Positions 1 to 5,123 of a stretch of 5,195 bases of DNA are shown piece after piece. The translations under genes and the position numbers were made by a program. Within the stretch, counting starts at the first letter, position 1; every line of letters begins with the position of its first letter. Below the pieces are notes generated by a model. That model saw only the letters and a list, made by a program, of their open reading frames with translations. It was not told the DNA's origin and ran no database searches. The DNA is from Chloroflexota bacterium. GTDB lineage: Bacteria; Chloroflexota; Ktedonobacteria; Ktedonobacterales; Ktedonobacteraceae. Location: positions 1-5,195 of the forward strand of contig VBHV01000072.1 in NCBI GenBank assembly GCA_005881995.1, written 5' to 3'.

Positions 1-43
1 GGATGCTTTTCAATCTGACGTGCGTACGTTGGGGGAGTACAGA

Positions 44-643
44 TCAGAGAATGGCCTTATCTTCTGATTGCACAGATATGTTCTTTGTGAGGTAGCGCTG
101 TAATCCCGCCTCTCCTTCTTCCATCACGTGGTCATGGCTGGCTCGAAACATAGGTTCAAACAAAAAGCCGAGGGCATTGAGCACGGGGTTATGCACCCGT
201 ACATACCAGTGATAGACAATGCGTGTCCCACCATCCGGTCGACTGAACAATAATGTTTCGAGGATGCCCACCAGGTCACCGGTGACCATGGATCGCAGAC
301 GGCGCTCCTTTTCAATGTCGGCGGTGACTCCTGTTATTTTGAATGGAGGGACGAGGCGAGCAACACTTTGCGCCTGCTGCACTCGGTACTCAATCATGCG
401 TCCATCGGGAATGCCTTCAAGGGAGGTCACACGATGCACCCTCATGGACGGCCACCACTTGTCTTGCTCTTCTGGCGTAGTTAGGGCTTTGTAAACGGTT
501 GAAAGCGGGGCATCGATATTCCACTCGGTCTGCCAATCGTAGGACCGTACCAACTTCCCTCCTCCGAAAATGGCACCGGCGCCGAAGCCAAGCGCAGCCA
601 ATGCAAGTGGACGGATCCAATTGGTGTTCTTGTCTCTGCTCAT
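44..643 (-). CDS. Membrane-anchored SRPBCC (polyketide cyclase/START-like) protein
   Basis: A 199-residue protein. I chose the ATG at 643 rather than the in-frame ATG at 667, because AGAAAGGA (651-658, minus strand) lies 7 nt upstream of it. Residues about 9-28 (WIRPLALAALGFGAGAIFGG) form one hydrophobic, glycine-rich membrane helix after a short polar N-terminus. Residues about 37-186 resemble the SRPBCC helix-grip fold: an opening strand plus helix with the pattern W.TEWNIDAPLSTVYKALTTPE..DKWWP, several beta strands (RMIEYRV, RIVYHWYVRV), and a long C-terminal helix (MFRASHDHVMEEGEAGLQRYL). Such domains bind hydrophobic ligands in a deep pocket. Ligand and reaction cannot be told from sequence, and I see no catalytic motif. 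The gene is divergent from the GlsB-like gene and appears to be monocistronic. The membrane anchor suggests a lipid-related ligand, but this is inference. The family call is fairly secure; the function is unknown. Confidence 0.8.
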   Translation of the reverse strand: MSRDKNTNWIRPLALAALGFGAGAIFGGGKLVRSYDWQTEWNIDAPLSTVYKALTTPEEQDKWWPSMRVHRVTSLEGIPDGRMIEYRVQQAQSVARLVPPFKITGVTADIEKERRLRSMVTGDLVGILETLLFSRPDGGTRIVYHWYVRVHNPVLNALGFLFEPMFRASHDHVMEEGEAGLQRYLTKNISVQSEDKAIL

Positions 644-650
644 AACAAAT

Positions 651-658
651 TCCTTTCT
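651..658 (-). promoter_or_regulatory. Ribosome binding site of the SRPBCC gene
   Basis: Read on the minus strand this is AGAAAGGA, 7 nt before the ATG at 643. It decides the start: the upstream in-frame ATG at 667 would place this site inside the coding region. Confidence 0.7.
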
Positions 659-726
659 GGGCGTCATGCTGTTGAGTAATTCTTCTTGCTTATCTGAATA
701 GTACGGAGAAACATCTTCCCTAGATC

Positions 727-732
727 AGTATA
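727..732 (-). promoter_or_regulatory. Possible -10 element for the SRPBCC gene
   Basis: Minus-strand TATACT matches five of six positions of the sigma-70 -10 consensus and lies 83 nt upstream of the chosen start at 643. I found no convincing -35 hexamer at 16-18 nt, so this is only a weak candidate in the divergent intergenic region. Confidence 0.25.
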
Positions 733-782
733 GCTCTGCATCATCTAAACGATGCTCGCGGTTTGAATATGTAATTGCCTCA

Positions 783-805
783 TGTACGTGTAAATACTAC
801 GTACA
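783..805. promoter_or_regulatory. Inverted repeat TGTACGT-N9-ACGTACA, candidate operator
   Basis: Perfect 7-bp arms (783-789 and 799-805) are separated by an AT-rich 9-nt spacer. The repeat lies 38 nt upstream of the GlsB-like start codon, where the core promoter or a regulator site would be expected. The spacing of arm centres (16 bp) would suit a dimeric regulator. I found no clear -35/-10 pair around it, so the promoter may use a non-housekeeping sigma factor or depend on an activator. The arms are seen directly; the operator role is inferred. Confidence 0.4.
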
Positions 806-828
806 GAAAACTCATGTAGATTCCTTTG

Positions 829-835
829 AAGGAGG
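829..835 (+). promoter_or_regulatory. Ribosome binding site of the GlsB-like gene
   Basis: AAGGAGG, a full Shine-Dalgarno match, 8 nt before the ATG at 844. An in-frame TTG at 826 would put this site inside the gene, so ATG 844 is preferred. Confidence 0.85.
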
Positions 836-843
836 TATTACAC

Positions 844-1191
844 ATGGTCATTACACTTGGTGCATTGATTATCTGGCTGTTGATTGCTGCGCTGGTCGGC
901 TTTGTTGGTGAGCTGCTGGCTCATCGTCGTGCCCCATTTGGCATCATTGGGGCCATCATTTTGGGCTTCATCGCCATTTTTCTGGTGGTGGGGGTGCTGG
1001 GCATACACTTTGCTGGTGAACCGAGGCTCAACGGCGTTCCGCTCATTACCTCGATCATTGTAGCGGCCATCGTTGTCGCAATATGGAGTGCGTTTGCCCA
1101 TCGCCATGCGTATGGGTATTATTCCCGCCACTACTATCGCCGGGGGAGCTATGTCCGTCGGCCACGCCGCCGTTATCGCCTGTTCAGGTAG
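844..1191 (+). CDS. GlsB/YeaQ/YmgE-like small membrane protein with basic tail
   Basis: A 115-residue integral membrane protein. Three hydrophobic segments are visible: residues about 2-23 (with LGALIIWLLIAALVGFVGELL), 33-54 (FGIIGAIILGFIAIFLVVGV) and 66-84 (PLITSIIVAAIVVAIWSAF). Small size, three helices, the glycine-rich second helix and the G-rich loop between helices match the GlsB/YeaQ/YmgE (transglycosylase-associated) family, whose members are commonly induced under envelope, alkaline or general stress; no enzyme activity is established for the family. Residues 86-115 are an extra tail with 11 Arg, 7 Tyr and 3 His, ending PRRRYRLFR. Typical members of about 80-90 residues stop near the third helix. 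The basic tail probably faces the cytoplasm and could contact phospholipid head groups or nucleic acid, which is inference. The gene appears to be monocistronic and ends just before a strong terminator-like palindrome. Confidence 0.8.
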   Translation: MVITLGALIIWLLIAALVGFVGELLAHRRAPFGIIGAIILGFIAIFLVVGVLGIHFAGEPRLNGVPLITSIIVAAIVVAIWSAFAHRHAYGYYSRHYYRRGSYVRRPRRRYRLFR

Positions 1192-1195
1192 TAGA

Positions 1196-1241
1196 GCATA
1201 CAAAAAGGCAACAACCGCGCGGTTGTTGCCTTTTTGTATGC
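1196..1241. terminator. 46-bp perfect palindrome, intrinsic terminator (possibly bidirectional)
   Basis: The palindrome is centred at 1218/1219 (core CCGCGCGG) and starts 5 nt after the stop codon of the GlsB-like gene. Each arm carries GGCAACAACCGC preceded by an A5 run, so both strands read as a GC-rich stem followed by a T5 run (plus-strand TTTTT at 1231-1235). It should end transcription of the gene to its left and shield the NfeD operon from read-through. It could also stop transcripts from the right. Confidence 0.85.
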
Positions 1242-1314
1242 ATAAAAAGATCATTGCCTCCCTATTTCAGGGCTTTCACATCATCTTTCATTCCAGAAAT
1301 CGAGAAGTGCTCTC

Positions 1315-1344
1315 TTGACACCTGCCATAACGATGTGCTATATT
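1315..1344 (+). promoter_or_regulatory. Sigma-70-type promoter for the NfeD-slipin operon
   Basis: A perfect -35 TTGACA (1315-1320) is followed, 18 nt later, by TATATT (1339-1344), which is preceded by TGC (1336-1338), an extended -10. Transcription would start around 1350-1352, giving a leader of about 170 nt before the NfeD start codon at 1520. It is the best housekeeping-type promoter in the window. Confidence 0.7.
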
Positions 1345-1350
1345 TTGTAT

Positions 1351-1367
1351 AACAAATAGCTATTGTT
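1351..1367. promoter_or_regulatory. Near-palindrome at the predicted transcription start, candidate operator
   Basis: AACAA-A-TAGCTA-TTGTT: removing one A (1356) leaves a perfect 16-bp palindrome. It begins at about +1 of the promoter at 1315-1344, where a repressor could block initiation. The symmetry is seen; the regulatory role is inferred, and AT-rich palindromes of this size can arise by chance. Confidence 0.3.
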
Positions 1368-1456
1368 CCTGGCTATGCATATCTAATAATGGGAAAATGC
1401 TGGCATGTACAATGCAATTCGTTCATTCTCGTGTTATCGTGTTTCTTTCCGGCGTA

Positions 1457-1465
1457 TGGTATGAT
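1457..1465 (+). promoter_or_regulatory. Possible second promoter, extended -10 TGG-TATGAT
   Basis: TATGAT (1460-1465) matches five of six -10 positions and carries an upstream TGn. There is no good -35 hexamer 16-18 nt upstream, so any activity would rest on the extended -10. It would give a leader of about 45 nt before the NfeD gene. Confidence 0.3.
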
Positions 1466-1504
1466 ACACCTGTATTCTGGCGTAACAGGCGCGTTGTCTC
1501 ATCT

Positions 1505-1510
1505 AGGAGG
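1505..1510 (+). promoter_or_regulatory. Ribosome binding site that sets the NfeD start
   Basis: AGGAGG, 9 nt before the in-frame ATG at 1520. A closer ATG at 1515 lies in another reading frame and is not used by the NfeD frame. The site rules against the distal in-frame ATG at 1397. Confidence 0.8.
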
Positions 1511-1519
1511 AAAAATGCC

Positions 1520-2920
1520 ATGTTTTCGCGCCATGCTCATCGTAAGAAGATAGCGCTGACGCTGCTTCCCGCTATGCTCGTTGCTGTAGTGCTTCTACTC
1601 CTAGCCCTTTCCGTCACTGCCAGGCCCGCCCATGCTGCCTCTGCCGCGACGCATGTCGATGTAATGACGTTCAATACCGATATCAGCCCGGCATCACTGC
1701 GCTATCTGACTGACTCCATTAATACCGCCGAAAGCGATGGCGCGCAAGCCCTGGTGATCCAGATTAACACGCCGGGTGGCGATATTGCATCGATGGAATC
1801 GATGAAGGTGGCAGAACTCAATAGCAAAGTTCCTATTATCTCCTACGTATCACCAACGGGTGGGTTTGCCGCTTCCGCCGGGGCCTTCGTCACCCTGGCT
1901 GCCCAGCTAGCTGCGATGGCTCCTGGCACCACCATTGGCGCGTCCAGTCCTGTCACCAGTACGGGCGGCGACATCGGCAGCACGGAAAAGGCGAAGATCG
2001 AGAGCGTCCTGGTTTCCGATATGACCAGCATTCAGAATGGCTATCACCGTATGGGACTTGACCCGGCGATAAAGATGATTACTAATGCTGCTTCGTATAC
2101 AGATCAACAGGCGTTTGACCAGGGGATTATCGATCAGCGGGCATCGAGCTTAAACGACCTGCTTTCGCAGGTGAATAACAAAACCGTGACTTTCACTTCT
2201 GGTCAGATGACGACACTGCACACAGCAGGAGCGAGCATACAAAACATCAACACCTCGCTGGTGGATAGCCTCTATTCCCTTTTGCTCGACCCTAATGTCA
2301 TCTTCCTGCTCTTTATTGTAGCCATGGTCGGCATCTTCGTGGAAATCTCGCATCCCGGCGCCATTCTACCCGGCGTAACTGGCGCTATTGCGCTGATCCT
2401 CTTCCTCTTTGCCGCGGGATCAATTTCTCCCAACTGGGCAGGGTTAGCATTAATGGTGTTGGCCTTCATACTGCTGATCTTAGATCTGAAGTTGACCACG
2501 CATGGTGTACTCACCGTGGGAGCAGTTGTTTCGCTCATTTTCGGCGCGCTGCTCTTCTTCAACAGCGGCGGGCCTTACCAGGGACCACAGGTAAACACTA
2601 CGCTCGTCTTTTCGACGGCTGCCGTGGTTGGTCTGTTAGGTTTCTACATTGTCACCATGGTAATACGCACACGTCGAAAGCCTGTAAACACGGGGAGAGA
2701 GGGCATGATTGGCGCGAATGCTATCGCATTGACGCCTCTCGCGCCGGAAGGAAGGGTCGATTATGGTGGTGAAGACTGGGCGGCTGTGCTGGACGATCCT
2801 GAAATGTCCGTTGATCCAGGCTCAGAGGTACGTATTGTATCCGTAGAAGGGCTGCATTTGCGCGTGGCCCCTGCTTTTAATAGACTCTCAAACTCTACCC
2901 CTACCTACACCCAGGGGTAA
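1520..2920 (+). CDS. Full-length NfeD family membrane serine protease (stomatin operon partner)
   Basis: A 466-residue protein. Residues 1-39 form a signal peptide or anchor: basic HAHRKK, a long hydrophobic run, and a possible cleavage site after RPAHA. Residues about 44-220 are a ClpP-class serine protease domain outside the membrane: TPGGDI (84-89) forms the substrate-side glycine motif, Ser119 in FAASAGAF is the expected nucleophile, APGTTIGAS (134-142) follows, and Lys159 in EKAKI (or Lys157) is the likely dyad lysine. Five hydrophobic segments follow: about 259-275, 283-300, 305-323, 328-348 and 360-383. Residues about 392-452 are the NfeD OB-fold domain (GREGMIGANAIALTPLAPEG to VEGLHLRV). 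Archaeal relatives (Pyrococcus 1510) cleave their stomatin partner near its C-terminus. The partner here starts 15 nt downstream, so the two are probably co-transcribed. The start at 1520 rests on AGGAGG nine nt upstream. Family assignment is secure; substrate and biological role are inferred. Confidence 0.93.
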   Translation: MFSRHAHRKKIALTLLPAMLVAVVLLLLALSVTARPAHAASAATHVDVMTFNTDISPASLRYLTDSINTAESDGAQALVIQINTPGGDIASMESMKVAELNSKVPIISYVSPTGGFAASAGAFVTLAAQLAAMAPGTTIGASSPVTSTGGDIGSTEKAKIESVLVSDMTSIQNGYHRMGLDPAIKMITNAASYTDQQAFDQGIIDQRASSLNDLLSQVNNKTVTFTSGQMTTLHTAGASIQNINTSLVDSLYSLLLDPNVIFLLFIVAMVGIFVEISHPGAILPGVTGAIALILFLFAAGSISPNWAGLALMVLAFILLILDLKLTTHGVLTVGAVVSLIFGALLFFNSGGPYQGPQVNTTLVFSTAAVVGLLGFYIVTMVIRTRRKPVNTGREGMIGANAIALTPLAPEGRVDYGGEDWAAVLDDPEMSVDPGSEVRIVSVEGLHLRVAPAFNRLSNSTPTYTQG

Positions 2921-2935
2921 CAAAGGAGGAATCTT

Positions 2936-3790
2936 ATGGATTCTGGTTCTGTTCTGACTCTCAGTATCATTGTCGTTGTCGTTATTATTCTCTTGATGCT
3001 GTTGTTCTCGGCTATCCGCGTGGTGCAGCAGTACGAACGTGGTGTGATCTTCGTGCTGGGACGTTTGATTGGCCCGAAAGGCCCAGGCATCTTCCTCGTC
3101 CCGCCTTTCATCACCCGCATGATTAAAGTCGATCTGCGTATCGTTACCCTGCCTGTGCCGCCGCAGGAAGTGATTACACGCGATAATGTGACAATGAAAG
3201 TCTCCGCCGTGATCTACTTCTATGTCGTCGATCCCGCCTCGGCAGTGGTAAATGTGATGAACTTTATCCAGGCAACCACCCAGATTGGTCAGACCACCCT
3301 GCGAAACGTGCTTGGTCAATCTGAACTGGATGAACTGCTCTCACAGCGCAACAAAATCAACCGCGAACTGCAGGCCATCATCGACGAGCATACCGAGCGC
3401 TGGGGCGTGAAAGTCACGGCTGTGGAAATCAAGGATATTGAGTTGCCCATCACCATGCAGCGCGCGATGGCGAAACAGGCCGAGGCCGAGCGTGAAAAAC
3501 GCGCCAAGATCATTCATGCCGAAGGTGAATTGCAGGCGTCGACTCAGCTGGCCCAGGCTGCCAATATCATTGGTTCTCAGCCCAGCGCCCTGCAATTGCG
3601 CTTCCTGCAAACCCTCACGGAGATCGCCGTTGAGAAAAACTCAACTATCGTCTTCCCCTTACCCATTGACCTGATTGAGCCAATGTTACATGCTATAAGG
3701 CGCAGAGCGGAATCTAGCGCCGCCGATGGACACCAGGATCCTGCGCAACCACTGCCGTCTATGCCGCAATCGCCCTATCCGAGGGAATAG
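2936..3790 (+). CDS. Slipin / stomatin-like SPFH domain membrane protein
   Basis: A 284-residue protein with AAAGGAGG (2922-2929) 6 nt before its ATG. Residues about 6-28 are a single membrane helix ([20 protein letters not shown]). Residues 29-190 are the SPFH/band-7 domain, with stomatin hallmarks: [15 protein letters not shown] (29-43), [11 protein letters not shown] (49-59), [20 protein letters not shown] (66-85), then [17 protein letters not shown] (122-138) and the [15 protein letters not shown] stretch (157-171). Residues about 172-212 ([29 protein letters not shown]) are the charged coiled coil through which slipins oligomerise. A hydrophobic segment [15 protein letters not shown] (236-250) sits where the Pyrococcus homologue is cut by its NfeD-type protease. 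The last 34 residues are Pro-, Ser- and Gln-rich and probably disordered. Slipins scaffold membrane microdomains at the inner face of the membrane. Partnership with the upstream NfeD is well known for the families. Confidence 0.93.
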   Translation: MDSGSVLTLSIIVVVVIILLMLLFSAIRVVQQYERGVIFVLGRLIGPKGPGIFLVPPFITRMIKVDLRIVTLPVPPQEVITRDNVTMKVSAVIYFYVVDPASAVVNVMNFIQATTQIGQTTLRNVLGQSELDELLSQRNKINRELQAIIDEHTERWGVKVTAVEIKDIELPITMQRAMAKQAEAEREKRAKIIHAEGELQASTQLAQAANIIGSQPSALQLRFLQTLTEIAVEKNSTIVFPLPIDLIEPMLHAIRRRAESSAADGHQDPAQPLPSMPQSPYPRE

Positions 3791-3831
3791 TAAAAAGTGG
3801 GTCAGGCCCACCTCTGGATTACCTGATTGAT

Positions 3832-3867
3832 AGAGGCGATGCATCATTCGGATGATGCATCGCCTCT
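3832..3867. terminator. 16-bp hairpin between convergent genes, likely shared terminator
   Basis: A perfect 16-bp stem (3832-3847 with 3852-3867) closes a 4-nt TCGG loop. It lies 41 nt after the slipin stop and 3 nt after the hydrolase stop, so it sits at the 3' end of both transcripts. Neither side carries a clean T run (plus side TCATTATCTG, minus side ATCAATCAGG), so termination may be inefficient or factor-aided, or the hairpin may mainly protect 3' ends. A smaller 5-bp stem (3797-3801 with 3807-3811) lies closer to the slipin stop. Confidence 0.65.
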
Positions 3868-3870
3868 TCA

Positions 3871-4842
3871 TTATCTGCACGAGGAATCGTACTGTTCGCC
3901 GTGGGCATTTACGCGTACAAAGGGGGGCGCAACCGTGCTGGAGGTGAGCGGGCTATAGCGGTGAGGACGGCGGAAAGCGTTGCCCATGACTTCGCGAGAG
4001 CGAAAAGCGCGCAGCGCGTCCAGGTCGAAGGTAGCCAGAAAAACGCCTTCGCTTTCACCGGCTTCGATCAGCAGCATATCGCGTTCGCCTCCCTCTCCAT
4101 AGGCGATCCCGTCGAAAGCCAGTGAATGACCATTGGCCTGCGGAGCTGCGTAGTTGGTCAGAGCCAGGCCGACCATGTTTTCATAGGCGCGAGCGCGGGC
4201 CTGGGCAAGACGGTTCATGCCCAGTGGACAGGCGTTGGGTACCAGGATAATCTCAGCACCTTTGAGCATGAGGATGCGGGCACTTTCAGGAAATTCGCGG
4301 TCGAAGCAAATCATGGCTCCTACGTTGATGGTTCCTTGCCTGGTATCCAGAGCCGCGACCGAGAAATCGTCGCCAGGAGTCAGGGAAGCCTCGTCGCCAT
4401 CAAAGTCGCAGGTGTGAACCTTGGCATAGGTCATCACATTGGTACCATGGCGGTCAATCAGTGACATGGTATTGCGCGGCGCACCCGGCCACTGCTCAAG
4501 GTAGGTAAGGGCAATCGCCATATCGAGTTCTCTGGCAAGCGCCTGAAAATGGGTGACGAAGGGATCATCGCGCGCAATCGCCTGTCCCTGCCAGGTGAGA
4601 TGCAGGTCAGGGTATGATACGGGAGGTACCTCCGACCATCGTTCCGGCGCCTGCCATAGGTCAGGAGTAGTCGATGGCTTGGGGTTGGCAGGAGTATAGC
4701 CAACATTCCACATTTCAGGGAAGAGCGCCAGGTCAGCACCTATGGCATGGGCGCGTCGACAAAAGTCTTCACCTTTTGCCTGATTCGCGGCCTGATCAGT
4801 GCCATTGGCAGCCATCTGGAGCAGAGCAATCTTTATGTTCAT
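3871..4842 (-). CDS. Carbon-nitrogen hydrolase (nitrilase superfamily)
   Basis: A 323-residue cytoplasmic enzyme with AAGAAAGGA (4852-4860, minus strand) 9 nt before its ATG. The full catalytic triad is present: Glu43 in FPEMW, Lys141 in YAKVHTCDF and Cys179 in MICFDREFPE. Other family landmarks are the opening strand IKIALLQM, GAEIILVPNAC (195-205), the RARAYENMVGLALTNYA helix-strand (216-232) and the C-terminal GNAFRRPHRY (287-296). Members hydrolyse non-peptide C-N bonds in amides, carbamoyl compounds or nitriles. The ICFDREFPES cysteine motif is of the amidase-like kind, so an amide or N-carbamoyl substrate is more likely than a nitrile, but the substrate cannot be set from sequence. The stretch between Glu43 and the helix FVTHFQALARELDMAIAL is longer than usual, with a Pro/Trp-rich insert at about 50-90 that may line the active site. 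The gene converges on slipin and seems to be transcribed alone. Confidence 0.93.
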   Translation of the reverse strand: MNIKIALLQMAANGTDQAANQAKGEDFCRRAHAIGADLALFPEMWNVGYTPANPKPSTTPDLWQAPERWSEVPPVSYPDLHLTWQGQAIARDDPFVTHFQALARELDMAIALTYLEQWPGAPRNTMSLIDRHGTNVMTYAKVHTCDFDGDEASLTPGDDFSVAALDTRQGTINVGAMICFDREFPESARILMLKGAEIILVPNACPLGMNRLAQARARAYENMVGLALTNYAAPQANGHSLAFDGIAYGEGGERDMLLIEAGESEGVFLATFDLDALRAFRSREVMGNAFRRPHRYSPLTSSTVAPPFVRVNAHGEQYDSSCR

Positions 4843-5041
4843 CGTTCACGATCCTTTCTTGAAAGGGTACAGAAAACTGTTTTTGTTCTTGGAAGAGTGG
4901 GTGAAAGATCGTTCACGACAACACGGGAGGCGCACGGCACCGGGAAAAAACGCGTCGAGCAGGGCAATGAAACGAGGGTTCATCTGTATGGATGAACAGA
5001 AGCAGGTTTGGATAAGTAGTGTTAGTAAGAGTGCTACAACG

Positions 5042-5059
5042 TCAATAACGATGACGCAT
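5042..5059 (-). other. Five-codon mini-ORF with a good Shine-Dalgarno site
   Basis: On the minus strand GAGGAG (5065-5070) lies 5 nt before an ATG that encodes MRHRY and stops. It would fall in the leader of a transcript started from the TATAAT at 5104-5109. It could be a leader peptide or a chance match; there is no attenuator-like pair of hairpins downstream to back a regulatory role. Confidence 0.15.
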
Positions 5060-5074
5060 CTTCTCTCCTCTGTT

Positions 5075-5097
5075 TGGGCGACCACGAGGATCGCCCA
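5075..5097. repeat. REP-like palindrome TGGGCGA...TCGCCCA
   Basis: Perfect 7-bp arms TGGGCGA (5075-5081) and TCGCCCA (5091-5097) enclose CCACGAGGA, which can add two C-G pairs with one bulged A. Short intergenic GGGCGA/TCGCCC stem-loops of this pattern occur as dispersed repeats in several bacterial genomes, to my recollection including Chloroflexota. Only one copy is visible here, so its repetitive nature is inferred. It could also act as a factor-aided terminator for a gene to its right, or as a 5' stabilising hairpin of the hydrolase transcript. Confidence 0.5.
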
Positions 5098-5103
5098 TAT
5101 AGC

Positions 5104-5109
5104 ATTATA
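5104..5109 (-). promoter_or_regulatory. Possible -10 element (TATAAT) upstream of the hydrolase
   Basis: The minus strand carries a perfect TATAAT at this site. No good -35 hexamer lies 16-18 nt upstream. If active, transcription would start near 5097, so the hairpin at 5075-5097 would form the very 5' end of a leader of about 255 nt ahead of the hydrolase gene. Confidence 0.3.
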
Positions 5110-5123
5110 TTCATAACGTGTCG

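Larger units (their letters stand above)
1242..1519. other. Leader region of the NfeD-slipin operon, no gene seen
   Basis: This stretch holds the predicted main promoter (1315-1344), a near-palindrome at its start point (1351-1367), a possible second extended -10 (1457-1465) and the NfeD ribosome binding site (1505-1510). The NfeD frame stays open upstream to an ATG at 1397, but those codons lack a Shine-Dalgarno site and do not resemble the family N-terminus, so I treat them as leader. I recognise no riboswitch or RNA gene. Confidence 0.6.

Noticed and set aside
738..755. Short inverted repeat GCATC-N8-GATGC
   Set aside because: Only 5-bp arms; expected by chance in a region of this size.
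838..1254. Minus-strand open frame opposite the GlsB-like gene (138 codons)
   Set aside because: It is antisense to a clearly recognisable membrane protein and runs through the terminator palindrome; its residues resemble no family.
1073..1352. Two plus-strand open frames overlapping the 3' end of the GlsB-like gene
   Set aside because: They are out-of-frame shadows that cross the terminator and the NfeD promoter and lack ribosome binding sites.
1397..1519. N-terminal extension of NfeD from the ATG at 1397 (41 extra residues)
   Set aside because: It has no Shine-Dalgarno site, whereas AGGAGG lies 9 nt before the ATG at 1520, which starts a normal signal peptide. The region also holds a likely promoter element.
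2888..3319. Minus-strand open frame opposite the slipin (143 codons)
   Set aside because: Antisense shadow of a well-supported gene; composition is His/Asp/Asn-rich low complexity without a recognisable domain.
4126..4464. Plus-strand open frame opposite the hydrolase (112 codons)
   Set aside because: It is antisense to a gene with the complete catalytic triad and has no ribosome binding site.
4871..4885. ACAG-AAAA-CTGT followed by T5, terminator-like on the plus strand
   Set aside because: The stem is only 4 bp and there is no plus-strand gene upstream for it to terminate.
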